64,000 nucleotides of DNA from Capnocytophaga sp. ARDL2 (GCF_041530365.1 NZ_CP168034.1:1922001-1986000); one strand, 5' to 3'; counted from the stretch's first letter, positions 28,358-37,087 are shown. Notes: generated by a model from the letters alone, not told the origin. A program made the numbers and translations.

Positions 28358-28948
28358 TTATTCCTGATTTTTTAACTCTTGATAATTTTTGTCTAAACGC
28401 TTTAAAAAGAATCCATAAATCAATTTGTAAAACAGCCAAATAATCAATATCATAATAGTCATGAATATGAGCACAAAGGCTAACACAAACAACATTTCAT
28501 TTGAATTATCAGGAAAATCTGAACTTTCATTAACACCGATATACACACCAAATAAGGCAGAGAAAATCATCAACGAGATATTAACGATGATGTATTGATT
28601 TAGTAATTTTCTGGTTTTCAATATATTTTTCATCAATTCACACACAGCATGTGTTACATTTATTTTTCGTATCAATACGATATAATTGTAGATAAAATAC
28701 ACAGGTATTGTATATGAAATAGCCGACAAGATGGTAACAAAAAATGGATAATGCAAGTCAATATTGTCCTGAGGAACCACAAAAGACAAGCTTAAAAAGA
28801 AAGCAAATTCCAATATATTGATTCCTATAATCCATTTCAATAAATTTGAAGAACGCCTTTGTATGATTTTCTGCAATTCTTCTTTTGATTTCTTTGGAAA
28901 ATTTGTTGTTTTTTTCCAATGATCTTTCAATATATCCAATTCATTCAT
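28358..28948 (-). CDS. Four-helix membrane protein paired with ECF sigma
   Basis: A 196-residue protein. A soluble N-terminus of about 37 residues (MNELDILKDHWKK...) is followed by four hydrophobic helices near 38-58, 67-92, 118-136 and 147-172, with a short charged tail. It starts 10 bases after the ECF sigma gene, the usual place for an anti-sigma factor. The N-terminal segment facing the cytoplasm could hold the sigma factor, but no zinc-binding or known anti-sigma motif is visible. Anti-sigma activity is an inference from position only. Confidence 0.7.
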   Translation of the reverse strand: MNELDILKDHWKKTTNFPKKSKEELQKIIQRRSSNLLKWIIGINILEFAFFLSLSFVVPQDNIDLHYPFFVTILSAISYTIPVYFIYNYIVLIRKINVTHAVCELMKNILKTRKLLNQYIIVNISLMIFSALFGVYIGVNESSDFPDNSNEMLFVLAFVLIFMTIMILIIWLFYKLIYGFFLKRLDKNYQELKNQE

Positions 28949-28958
28949 AACTCTCTCA

Positions 28959-29456
28959 CTAAGGATTTAATATTTTTTTCAATTTTGTTTTTATTCTATT
29001 TATTTTCACTCGCACATTAATCTCACTTATCCCTAAAGTTTCGGCAATTTCCATATAAGATTTATCTTCTAAATACATAAATACCAATGCTTTATCCACA
29101 TTACTAAAAGTATGAATTGCCTGATACATTAATTTTAAATGTTCTTCGGTTTCATAATCATAATCGTCTTGAGAAACATAGATAAAAGACAAATCTGCAT
29201 CGGTAGTAGAAACATTATTTTGTGTCTTTCTGTGAAGTGAAATAGCCGTATTCAAAGCAACTCTATACGCCCAAGTAGTAAATTTTGACTCTCCTCTATA
29301 TTGAGGAAAAGATTTCCACAACTGAATAGAAATTTCTTGAAACAAATCATCGTGATCTGTCATATTGTTTGTATAAATACGACAAATCTTATGAATGAGA
29401 TTTTGATGTTCATTCAGCAATTCAATAAAATTTGTTTGCAATTCTTTATTTACCAT
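28959..29456 (-). CDS. ECF-type RNA polymerase sigma factor
   Basis: A 165-residue sigma-70-family protein. Region 2 spans about 20-85 (DDLFQEISIQLWKSFPQYRG, FTTWAYRVALNTAI) and region 4 about 110-160 (VDKALVFMYLEDKSYMEIAETLGISEINVRVKINR). It is encoded just upstream of a four-helix membrane protein, which suggests a sigma/anti-sigma switch responding to an envelope signal. No autoregulated promoter could be identified; the sequence upstream has only a partial -7 match. Confidence 0.93.
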   Translation of the reverse strand: MVNKELQTNFIELLNEHQNLIHKICRIYTNNMTDHDDLFQEISIQLWKSFPQYRGESKFTTWAYRVALNTAISLHRKTQNNVSTTDADLSFIYVSQDDYDYETEEHLKLMYQAIHTFSNVDKALVFMYLEDKSYMEIAETLGISEINVRVKINRIKTKLKKILNP

Positions 29457-29554
29457 ACCCCATTAGTAGCAAACTTCTACTTTTTGTTACAGTTTTTTCC
29501 ATATTTTTTTGCTAAAATATTCTAAAACCGATTATAAAGAAAAAAAACTTGGTT

Positions 29555-29562
29555 TATTTTTG
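29555..29562 (+). promoter_or_regulatory. Predicted -7 box for ndh
   Basis: TATTTTTG (TANNTTTG), 17 bases before the ATG at 29580. The -33 position is not convincing. Confidence 0.5.
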
Positions 29563-29579
29563 TAAAAAACTATTTTATT

Positions 29580-30872
29580 ATGATGAATATTCCAGACTCT
29601 AAACACCCAAGAGTCGTAATTATAGGTGCGGGTTTTGCTGGTCTTTCTTTGGCTAGAAACCTCAAATACAAAAACTTTCAAGTTGTATTGCTCGACAAAC
29701 ACAACTATCACAACTTTCAACCTTTGATGTATCAGGTAGCAACGGGTGGTTTGGAAGAAGGTTCGATTGCCTATCCTATCAGAAAAATTTTACAAAACCA
29801 CAAAGAATCGTTTTTCCGTATGTCGGAAGTGCTTTCTGTAGATACCACCAACAAAAAAGTACACACAGATATTGGTACGATTTACTACGACTATTTGGTT
29901 GTGGCTACTGGATCGACCAACAACTTTTTTGGCAATGAAAACATTGAAAAACACAGTTTTGTAATGAAAACAATACCTGAAGCCTTGCAAATCAGAAATG
30001 TTATCATTCAAAACTTAGAATTGGCTCTACAAACCAACAATCAAAAAATTCGCAAAAAACTGATGACCTTTGTGATTGTAGGAGGAGGTCCTACAGGGGT
30101 AGAATTGGCGGGGGCTTTGGCTGAAATGAAAAAGGCATTTTTGCCTAAAGATTACCCCGATTTGGATTTTTCTATGATGGACATTCACTTGATTCAAGGG
30201 GGAAAACGCATATTGGACGCTATGAGCGATAAATCTACCAAAGCTGCTCTCGAATTTTTACAACGCTTAGGTGTAACGGTTCATTTAGGTCAAATCGTGT
30301 CTGACTATGATGGAAATGTGGTTACTACAAAAGATGGTATGCAAATCGAAACCAAAGGAATGATATGGTCTGCCGGTGTAAAAGGAAATGTGGTAAAAGG
30401 AGTTGATGACAAAACCAATCGATCATCTCGTATCATTACGAATGAATTTAATCAAGTCGAAGGTTTTACGGACGTGTTTGCCATCGGAGATATTGCTGCC
30501 ATACAAACCGAAAAAACACCGAACGGACACCCAATGATGGCTCAGCCTGCTATTCAACAAGGAAAATTGTTGGCAAAAAACATCGAAGCCTTAGAAAAAG
30601 GATTTCCATTAGAGGCTTTTGTCTATAACGACAAAGGTTCGATGGCTACAATAGGTAGAAACAAAGCCGTTGTAGATTTGCCTAACCTACATTTCAGCGG
30701 CATTTTTGCATGGTTTGTATGGATGTTTATCCATTTGATTTCACTCATTGGATTCAAAAACAAAGCCTTGGTATTCTGGAGTTGGGTGTATAATTACTTT
30801 GTATTTGACAGAGAATCAAGGGTATTGATTCATCCTTTGAAACGCAAACTATCCGAAGAAATTGATTCGTAG
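29580..30872 (+). CDS. ndh: Type II NADH:quinone oxidoreductase
   Basis: A 430-residue two-dinucleotide-binding flavoprotein that oxidises NADH and reduces quinone without pumping protons. FAD motif GAGFAG is at 16-21, and NADH motif GGGPTG near 166-171. A quinone-site-like segment AQPAIQQG lies near 321, and a C-terminal membrane-associating segment (GIFAWFVWMFIHLISLIG) near 378-395. A second ATG follows immediately, so the start may be three bases later. Its last 43 bases overlap the convergent DUF3810 gene. Confidence 0.93.
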   Translation: MMNIPDSKHPRVVIIGAGFAGLSLARNLKYKNFQVVLLDKHNYHNFQPLMYQVATGGLEEGSIAYPIRKILQNHKESFFRMSEVLSVDTTNKKVHTDIGTIYYDYLVVATGSTNNFFGNENIEKHSFVMKTIPEALQIRNVIIQNLELALQTNNQKIRKKLMTFVIVGGGPTGVELAGALAEMKKAFLPKDYPDLDFSMMDIHLIQGGKRILDAMSDKSTKAALEFLQRLGVTVHLGQIVSDYDGNVVTTKDGMQIETKGMIWSAGVKGNVVKGVDDKTNRSSRIITNEFNQVEGFTDVFAIGDIAAIQTEKTPNGHPMMAQPAIQQGKLLAKNIEALEKGFPLEAFVYNDKGSMATIGRNKAVVDLPNLHFSGIFAWFVWMFIHLISLIGFKNKALVFWSWVYNYFVFDRESRVLIHPLKRKLSEEIDS

Positions 30873-31894
30873 TTTATAAGTAAATCGATTACTTTGTTGT
30901 AGGAACGAATCCCCTCTTTTTGATTGTTTGATTTTAGAAACCAACCATATATTTTTTTTGCAATTGGTGATGAAAAGTTTTTGTTTTTTTTCCAGAACAT
31001 AACTGATTCGTAGAAGTTATCCATTACACCTTCGCGTAATTCTATAGACAATTCAATAAATTTTTCATCATCAATTCTATATATTTCATTCAAAGCATAT
31101 TTTACAACAAACAATTCTGCTGCATACCTTATTTTCATATTATCTGATTGATACAAAGCACAATAGGTAATAAAATTGGTTTCTGCTTCACTCGAATACC
31201 CCAATTGATGAATCAATTCATGAGTATATGTTGTAGGTTTACTTGTATGAGGAATTTTATAATTTATCTGATTTTCGTGAGTAAAAGGATTAAAATATCC
31301 GCTAAATCCCATTTTGGTTTGAAAATAACTATACATCGACGGTTTGGCTTTCTTGAGTTGAGCAATCGATTTGTGATTGATAAAATCTACTTTTTCTAAA
31401 TTTTTCAAAGTTTCATCATAAAACAAATCATAATCTTCTTCTATTTTTACACCAATAAAATCGTTTTTCGTAGGAATTTGATCATATAAACTATTTATAT
31501 TTTCTATTTTTTTTAGAGTAAAATCAATTAATTGCTCGTAGGTATAGCCTTTTTTCAATTGTAATTGTTGGTCTAAAGGTGTTTTAAAATTGTTGATTCC
31601 CCACAATAATTGAAAAGCAATCAACAAACTAAACGAAGTTTGCAGAGTAAAAATCAACATGTTTTGCCATTGCTTTTTACTGAAATAAAAAATTAGTTTA
31701 TACAAACAAAAAATCACTAAAATTCCATATAAAATATCTCCTATAGAAAAGCTACTCCAACCGAAAATTGCACTTAAAAAAGCGTCAATCAATGGATAAA
31801 TTTCAGTATGATAAACATCTGCCCACGATGTAGGAATATTTATTATTGCAATATATATGAGTATGAGTATGGCTGAAAATTTAAAATTTTTCAT
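30830..31894 (-). CDS. DUF3810 membrane protein with HExxH motif
   Basis: A 354-residue protein. Three hydrophobic segments lie in the first 105 residues (about 5-23, 40-68, 82-100), followed by a soluble domain with THELIHQLGYSSEAE. The HELIH motif and downstream glutamate are what a gluzincin-type metallopeptidase would need. DUF3810 proteins are uncharacterised; proteolysis is an inference. The start is the ATG at 31894; an upstream TTG would lie inside the preceding hairpin. Its 3' end overlaps ndh by 43 bases on the opposite strand. Confidence 0.8.
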   Translation of the reverse strand: MKNFKFSAILILIYIAIINIPTSWADVYHTEIYPLIDAFLSAIFGWSSFSIGDILYGILVIFCLYKLIFYFSKKQWQNMLIFTLQTSFSLLIAFQLLWGINNFKTPLDQQLQLKKGYTYEQLIDFTLKKIENINSLYDQIPTKNDFIGVKIEEDYDLFYDETLKNLEKVDFINHKSIAQLKKAKPSMYSYFQTKMGFSGYFNPFTHENQINYKIPHTSKPTTYTHELIHQLGYSSEAETNFITYCALYQSDNMKIRYAAELFVVKYALNEIYRIDDEKFIELSIELREGVMDNFYESVMFWKKNKNFSSPIAKKIYGWFLKSNNQKEGIRSYNKVIDLLINYESISSDSLRFKG

Positions 31895-31904
31895 GTGATG
31901 GAAT

Positions 31905-31938
31905 AAAAAAATGTTGACCAAATATAGTCAACATTTTT
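31905..31938 (-). terminator. Terminator with a promoter box in its loop
   Basis: An arm AAAAAATGTTGAC and an arm GTCAACATTTTT enclose a loop whose minus strand carries TATATTTG with its edge bases. It ends the secreted-protein gene at 31952 and precedes the DUF3810 gene. Confidence 0.8.
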
Positions 31939-31950
31939 ATTGTATTCAAA
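31919..31950 (-). promoter_or_regulatory. Predicted promoter for the DUF3810 gene
   Basis: On the minus strand, TTTG (31950-31947), 20 bases, then TATATTTG (31926-31919), a full match at both boxes. The -7 box is the loop of the upstream gene's terminator, 25 bases before the ATG at 31894. Confidence 0.65.
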
Positions 31951-31951
31951 A

Positions 31952-32770
31952 TTATCTTTTTGCTTTAAACAACAATTCGGTTTTGAAATTGAGATTTTTA
32001 TCTTCCAAAAGCAATTCTCTTTTAGCATTAAATCGTTGAAAATTGTAATCTGTAATTTGTTCTTCAGCTTTCATTTCTTTGATTACCAATTTATTTTGAG
32101 TATTTAATTCAAACAAAATACTCACTTTTTCTTTGGTGTATTTCCAATTTTTGGTAAACATCTTTTTACCGTTTTTGGTTTGAGAATGATCTATTGGATA
32201 GGGGTGTAAAAGATAAAAAGACACTTCTTTTAGGTTGTAATTCTTGTCAAAAGTAAAATAACCTTCGTACATATCATCCGAATAAAAATCTATGCGAACC
32301 AAATCTTTTTCATAACTTCTTTGAAATTGATATTCTCCAAAATTATTTAAAAAATCCAAATCAGGAACATTTACATATTTGCGAATGACAAATTCTGTCA
32401 ACCAATACATCGGAGAATCATTAAATGAATAACGTTCAAAAAATGCTCGATTGATTTCGTTTTTATTGTTTGGATGAGATTTTATTGATTTGTTTATCTT
32501 TTTATTGGCAAAAAATATCGCCACTTCGTACAATTCTTTAGAATCTACCAAAGTAAGTGTGTCATTGAGAACCGCTTTGTGCGTTACCTCATAATCATGA
32601 GTGTTATTTACATAATTTTTGTAGGTTTTGTTTCGTACATTGGTAATCACTTGTTCGATTTGCGAACGACTCAGCTTGTCAATATAGATTACTTCCAATT
32701 CTTCTTCATCAAATTGTGCATTTGCGATTGTACAAATACACAAAAAAAACAATGTCCAAAAATTTTTCAT
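31952..32770 (-). CDS. Secreted protein, unknown function
   Basis: A 272-residue protein with a signal peptide (1-18, ending ANAQ). The remainder is a charged soluble domain with strand-rich segments (EGYFTFDKNYNLKEVSFYLLHPY). No catalytic or known binding motif is recognised, and no C-terminal type IX sorting domain is evident. It is monocistronic: a terminator follows, and the CvfB gene ends more than 100 bases upstream. The composition is like that of its neighbours, so it is probably a lineage gene rather than an import. Confidence 0.7.
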   Translation of the reverse strand: MKNFWTLFFLCICTIANAQFDEEELEVIYIDKLSRSQIEQVITNVRNKTYKNYVNNTHDYEVTHKAVLNDTLTLVDSKELYEVAIFFANKKINKSIKSHPNNKNEINRAFFERYSFNDSPMYWLTEFVIRKYVNVPDLDFLNNFGEYQFQRSYEKDLVRIDFYSDDMYEGYFTFDKNYNLKEVSFYLLHPYPIDHSQTKNGKKMFTKNWKYTKEKVSILFELNTQNKLVIKEMKAEEQITDYNFQRFNAKRELLLEDKNLNFKTELLFKAKR

Positions 32771-32892
32771 TTTATAGTTTTTACAGTCACATCTGAGGAT
32801 TATTTTATAACAAAATAAAACCTCTATAGTTTCTTCTACTTAATATCCTGTCCCGAGAAATTCGGATTTTGTACATACTTAATACTTTGTAC

Positions 32893-33726
32893 TTAATTCT
32901 TCACCTTAAAAATCCCCTTGTCTGTTATTTTTATTTTCTTTTCTTTATAAAGCGTTCCAATGGTTTGCTTAAACGCTTTTTTACTCATTCCCAAAATATC
33001 TTTAATTTCTTCTGGATGACTTTTGTCGTGCAAACCAAGATAACCATCATTTTCATCTAAAATCTCTAAGATAATTTGACTCAATTTACCGGCTTTTTGA
33101 GTAAAATTTATAGGTGTACGCGACACATCGATTTTGCCATCTTTTCTGATTTCTTTGATGTAACCGATGATGCGATCGCCTGTGCGTAAATCTTCAAACA
33201 CTTGATTTTTGTACATCAAACCTTTAAATTTTTCATTGATTATCACATTGATACCCATTTCGGTAATATGCGAAACAATTAAATCCACTTCTTGCCCCAC
33301 TTCTACATCGGGTTCTGTGAGATTGAGAAATTGATTCAATTTTGACGAACCCACCAATCGATTGGATTTTGGGTCTAAATACATGTAAATCAAATATCTT
33401 TTATTGACTTTCATTTTTCTTGCCTGTTCCTTGAAAGGTACAAATAAATCTTTTTCCAATCCCATATCTAAAAACGCCCCAAATTCGTTGATGTAATTTA
33501 CTTTGAGTAAAGCAAATTCATCACGGTAAATTTTGGGTTCGAGTGTGGTTGCAACTGGTCGTTCTTCGTGGTCGAGGTAAACGAAAACTTCTACTTCGTC
33601 TTCTGGTTGCATCTCACGAGTTGTATATTTTTTTGGCAACAAAACCTCATGTTCTCCATCAGTAAGAAAAGCTCCTACTGAGGTAAAACGAACGATTTTG
33701 AGCAAATTGTCTTTTCCTATTTCCAT
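32893..33726 (-). CDS. cvfB: S1-domain RNA-binding regulator, CvfB family
   Basis: A 277-residue protein. Tandem S1-like OB domains occupy about residues 1-210 (GAFLTDGEHEVLLPKKY, EFGAFLDMGLEKDLFVP, EMGINVIINEKFKGLMY). A C-terminal winged-helix-like domain (about 215-275, HPEEIKDILGMSKKAFKQTIGTLYKEKKI) completes the CvfB architecture. In Firmicutes CvfB influences virulence gene expression and binds RNA. The role in Bacteroidota is not established. It is a single gene with an intergenic repeat region upstream. Confidence 0.88.
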   Translation of the reverse strand: MEIGKDNLLKIVRFTSVGAFLTDGEHEVLLPKKYTTREMQPEDEVEVFVYLDHEERPVATTLEPKIYRDEFALLKVNYINEFGAFLDMGLEKDLFVPFKEQARKMKVNKRYLIYMYLDPKSNRLVGSSKLNQFLNLTEPDVEVGQEVDLIVSHITEMGINVIINEKFKGLMYKNQVFEDLRTGDRIIGYIKEIRKDGKIDVSRTPINFTQKAGKLSQIILEILDENDGYLGLHDKSHPEEIKDILGMSKKAFKQTIGTLYKEKKIKITDKGIFKVKN

Positions 33727-34151
33727 TGTTTGTATTTTTCGTTTTTTTCTTTTATTACCACATAGATATTTTTAGAACCGAGAATCAAAGACGCTTCGCT
33801 TTAAGAGAAACCATAGTCTATTGCGAGTAATTTTAACTTTGAAGTCATCTTGACTTTTTTTTCTCACACTTTCCCCTCTAAAAAGGAGGGGTGCTCGAAG
33901 AGCGGAGTGTGTTTAACGCAGATTTACACATATATATTTTTGAAATGATTTAAGAAAACAACACTTAAAAACGATTAAACCTACGATTTAAAGCAGATTA
34001 CCGCAGATTTTGTTTTTTTTGATAAATTAAAAAACATCAGCGAAAATAAAATTAACAGAAAAAAATATAAAAATCTATCTTCATCAGCGTGAAATAAAAC
34101 TAATATTTAAAAGTTGAGATAACTTCATTTTCAAATTTTCAAATTATCTTT
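33727..34151. repeat. 425-bp gene-free region filled with old repeats
   Basis: No gene is seen here. In order it contains a copy of the three-copy repeat (33753-33830), an inverted repeat CACACTTTCCCCTC...GAGGGG...GAGTGTG (33865-33911), and degenerate copies of ACGCAGATTTACACA, GCAGATTACCGCAGATT and AATCTATCTTCATCAGCGTG in both orientations (33915-34092). The composition suggests decayed dispersed elements. No terminator or clear promoter for the flanking leftward genes could be placed. Confidence 0.6.
33753..33830. repeat. Dispersed repeat family A, copy 1
   Basis: Core AAAGACGCTTCGCTTTAAGA, preceded by TTACCACATAGA. It is shared with 45634-45741 and 57536-57630. This copy lacks part of the spacer and has a diverged right end. 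Confidence 0.75.
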
Positions 34152-34886
34152 TTACCTAAAAAACTCATTCTTTTTCAACAAATCTTTCAATTTATCTGTT
34201 TCTTTGATTACCAAAGGATTGTCAAAAGCATTTACATGTTTTCCATGGTGCATATCCGAACCCGAAAAATCATACATTCCTTCTTTCAACAACATATTGG
34301 CAGTTTTTGCTACGCTTTCACCATAATATCCCACCGTTGAAAGCAAATTTAATTGCAATTTGCATCCCATGCGTTTTAGGTGTTCAAAAGCAGATTTTTC
34401 TCCTTTATAAAAATTGTATCGTTCAGGGTGAGCCATCACAGGAGTATAACCCTTTGACACCAACAAAAACAATACATCGTCCAAAAAAATCGGCGGATTA
34501 ATATACGACATTTCTACCAAAACGAATTTATCTTTCAATGTCAATAAATCATCAGCTTTTACACGAGCTTCAAATTGGTCGTCTAACATATATTCCGAAG
34601 CAGCATGATAACTCAATTGTTGCGTTTCTTTGGGCAATTCTCTGACAACTTTTTCATGAGTAGCTTGTATGATTTGTGTTGTATTTGGGTGAATATCTGT
34701 TATGGTATGCGGAGTTGTAATTACTTTTCCGAAACCTAAATCTTGCATAGCATTGAGCAAAAATTTCGTATCCTGAATATTTTGAGCTCCATCGTCTATA
34801 CCACAAAGTGTATGAGAATGTATATCTACATACCCCACAGGTATGCAATCTCTTAAATGTATTTTCTTTTTAAAAAATCCGAACAT
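34152..34886 (-). CDS. PHP-domain tyrosine-protein phosphatase, CpsB/CapC type
   Basis: A 244-residue metallo-phosphatase of the polymerase-and-histidinol-phosphatase fold. Metal-binding motifs are visible in order: DIHSH (21-25), GIDDGA, TTPH (about 57-60), MAHPERYNFY, and SGSDMHH near the C-terminus. Family members dephosphorylate tyrosine kinases that control capsule or exopolysaccharide assembly. No cognate kinase is nearby; it follows the DUF4105 gene by 13 bases at the end of the porV2-like operon. Confidence 0.9.
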   Translation of the reverse strand: MFGFFKKKIHLRDCIPVGYVDIHSHTLCGIDDGAQNIQDTKFLLNAMQDLGFGKVITTPHTITDIHPNTTQIIQATHEKVVRELPKETQQLSYHAASEYMLDDQFEARVKADDLLTLKDKFVLVEMSYINPPIFLDDVLFLLVSKGYTPVMAHPERYNFYKGEKSAFEHLKRMGCKLQLNLLSTVGYYGESVAKTANMLLKEGMYDFSGSDMHHGKHVNAFDNPLVIKETDKLKDLLKKNEFFR

Positions 34887-34899
34887 TATTTAGTGAATT

Positions 34900-36006
34900 T
34901 TATTTTTTATTTTTATTTGTTAATAGGATTTCCCACAATAAAATCACAAAATGTAAGAATAATAATGGTAAAATAATTGTGATTTTTTCCATTGAAAGCA
35001 AACTTAGAGCCAAAATCGAAAGTACCAATTGACCGATAGCAATTTTTCTTCTTAATGGATTTTTGATAAACAACATTATTATCATTAATGGATTGAAAAT
35101 CAAAAATGTCCAATTGTTCAACACTTCTTCATGCATCGAATACGGTTGAATGCACAAAATCAACCCTCCTAATAATGTGGCTATAATATAATACACATTT
35201 CGGATGGCTTTATACTTTCCAAAAAAAGCAAAAATTGCCAAAAACGCCCAAAATGCATATTTTTCTGGTTGTTTTTTCTCTTGTGGTTTATGTGTCGAAG
35301 TATGCCAAATTTTCACATCTTTTTGCAATCGATCTGTCAAATGAATTCCTTCTAAAAATTGTTCGGGTAAAAACAACAATTCATTCGGTTGATCGACATT
35401 ACTTCCAAATACCAAATTGATTCCCAACTGCGGAAAATATTGCAATTTCAGATAATCATTCAATATTTGTCTATATGTTTTTTGATTGGATGGAAAATCT
35501 TTTTTTATCTGATAATGTGCAGTTTGATCTATCAAATCGTGAACTCTGGTGGTACAATTATCAAAAATAAATTTGTACAAATAGTAGCGTTCGTCCGATT
35601 CGTATTGCTTCCACAAAGTTGACCAAATCTTTTGTATTTCTTCAGCTGAAAGTTCTAAAATTTGTTCGGTAATCGTACGGTCAGCGTATGTATAAGCATA
35701 AATAAAATCTTTTTGAGAATCAATCCCTATGCTGTACAACAAATCTCCTTTGATAAATTTTCCATAAAAATTTGGTGTATCAAAATCAAACATCCCATAA
35801 TTAAAAACTAAATCAATATTTTGCTCTACATCTTTCACTCTCAAGGCTGTATGTCCAAACAAAGAATACAACTCCTCTCCCACTCCGCAGGTGTAAACAC
35901 TGATTTGAGCCGATTCGGAAAGCGTTTTATCTTTCAACGATACTTGAGCTGAACTACTGAAAATCGAAATAAAAAATCCAATAAAGATTAACAACAACTT
36001 TTTCAA
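34900..36006 (-). CDS. DUF4105 periplasmic/membrane protein
   Basis: A 368-residue protein. A signal peptide (1-20, ending SSAQ) is followed by a DUF4105 (Lnb N-terminal-like) domain with GEELYSLFGHTALRV and FDNCTTRVHDLID. Four or five hydrophobic helices lie in the C-terminal 120 residues. The Cys/His residues of FGHTALR and FDNCTTR would fit a cysteine-hydrolase-like active site, which is an inference. The start must be TTG at 36006, because a stop codon precedes it in frame two codons upstream. It sits between the PorV2-like gene (10-base gap) and the CpsB-type phosphatase gene. Confidence 0.82.
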   Translation of the reverse strand: MKKLLLIFIGFFISIFSSSAQVSLKDKTLSESAQISVYTCGVGEELYSLFGHTALRVKDVEQNIDLVFNYGMFDFDTPNFYGKFIKGDLLYSIGIDSQKDFIYAYTYADRTITEQILELSAEEIQKIWSTLWKQYESDERYYLYKFIFDNCTTRVHDLIDQTAHYQIKKDFPSNQKTYRQILNDYLKLQYFPQLGINLVFGSNVDQPNELLFLPEQFLEGIHLTDRLQKDVKIWHTSTHKPQEKKQPEKYAFWAFLAIFAFFGKYKAIRNVYYIIATLLGGLILCIQPYSMHEEVLNNWTFLIFNPLMIIMLFIKNPLRRKIAIGQLVLSILALSLLSMEKITIILPLLFLHFVILLWEILLTNKNKK

Positions 36007-36016
36007 AACTCACTAA

Positions 36017-37087
36017 TTATCTAAATGTTAGAAAATCTACACGAATCGAAAATATATTTGAATACAAAGCTGCACTTTGATTTCCTATATCTGTCAAAGC
36101 ATAATCAACGGCAATTCCTTTGTATTTAAATCCTAAACCAATATTAGGTTGAAAAGTCATTTTTTCTTTGCCGTCGATTTGCATTTCGTTTTGAAAATTA
36201 CCCAAACCTCCTCGCAAAAATACCATATCATTGTAATCTGCTTGAAAACCTACGGCAGGTTGAATACTATATCCTTTTCCAGAGATAATTCCATTGGTTT
36301 GGAAAAATTGAGTGTTTAACTGACCAGAAGCCAACACATTGATTTTATTATTGATAGCAAACGATTTTGCTGCTCCTAACTGCAACACTGGCAAAGAGCG
36401 TTCGTTTTTATCGGGCATCGTTTGGTTGTGTCCGTCGATAGCATCTTTAATTTTATCAATCTCCGACTGATTGAAACTCCATACGGTTTCGGTAGTCGTA
36501 GCATCACGGAGCATTGCTCCTAATTTCCAATTGCTTTTTGACTGATATTGCACCCCAAAATCCAATCCGTACCCCCAAGCATCGGCAAAACTTCCGATGA
36601 TACGACGCAATATTTTAGCGTTTCCTCCAAGGGTAAGTCCTTCGATTTGAGTCTGTTTTGCAAATGAAACCGTAAACGCATAATCAGCGGTAGAAAATTT
36701 TGAAATACGCGAGTAATCCACATTTCCATTTTGGTCTATCAACTGAGTAGTATTCAAAATATCATCTACTCCAAAACGCATCAAAGAAAATCCCAATGCC
36801 GTTTTGTAGGTCAATGGCATGGCAAAAGTTGCATAATCATATTGAGCAATATTGGCAAAATAACTGGCGTGCATCAATCCCGCTTGTTTGTCATCTAATT
36901 GAGTAAGACCCGCTGGATTCCAATATGTTGAATAGACATTGTCGGTATGTCCAACCACAGAATTTGCCATCGACATTGCGGCTGCATCTACTCCAATATG
37001 CAGAAATTCATTGGCATAACTTTTTACCTGCTGTCCTTGCATCTGAGCGATGACAAATAGAGCGATTATTGAGGATATTTTTTTCAC
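36017..37087 (-). CDS. PorV/PorQ-family type IX secretion protein (PorV2-like)
   Basis: A 356-residue protein with a signal peptide (1-19, ending QGQQ). An N-terminal segment MSMANSVVGHTDNVYSTYWNPAGL is the hallmark of the PorV/PorQ family, a FadL-like 14-strand barrel in the outer membrane. PorV shuttles type IX cargo from translocon to attachment complex. The length and lack of PorV-specific extensions make the paralogue PorV2 or PorQ more likely. The start codon is GTG at 37087; no ATG is available nearby in frame. It is the first gene of an operon with DUF4105 and a CpsB-type phosphatase. Confidence 0.85.
   Translation of the reverse strand: MKKISSIIALFVIAQMQGQQVKSYANEFLHIGVDAAAMSMANSVVGHTDNVYSTYWNPAGLTQLDDKQAGLMHASYFANIAQYDYATFAMPLTYKTALGFSLMRFGVDDILNTTQLIDQNGNVDYSRISKFSTADYAFTVSFAKQTQIEGLTLGGNAKILRRIIGSFADAWGYGLDFGVQYQSKSNWKLGAMLRDATTTETVWSFNQSEIDKIKDAIDGHNQTMPDKNERSLPVLQLGAAKSFAINNKINVLASGQLNTQFFQTNGIISGKGYSIQPAVGFQADYNDMVFLRGGLGNFQNEMQIDGKEKMTFQPNIGLGFKYKGIAVDYALTDIGNQSAALYSNIFSIRVDFLTFR

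Noticed and set aside
28239..28439. A 66-codon minus-strand frame between tamB and the four-helix protein
   Set aside because: It overlaps the four-helix gene in another frame and the tamB promoter region; no start context or homology is visible.
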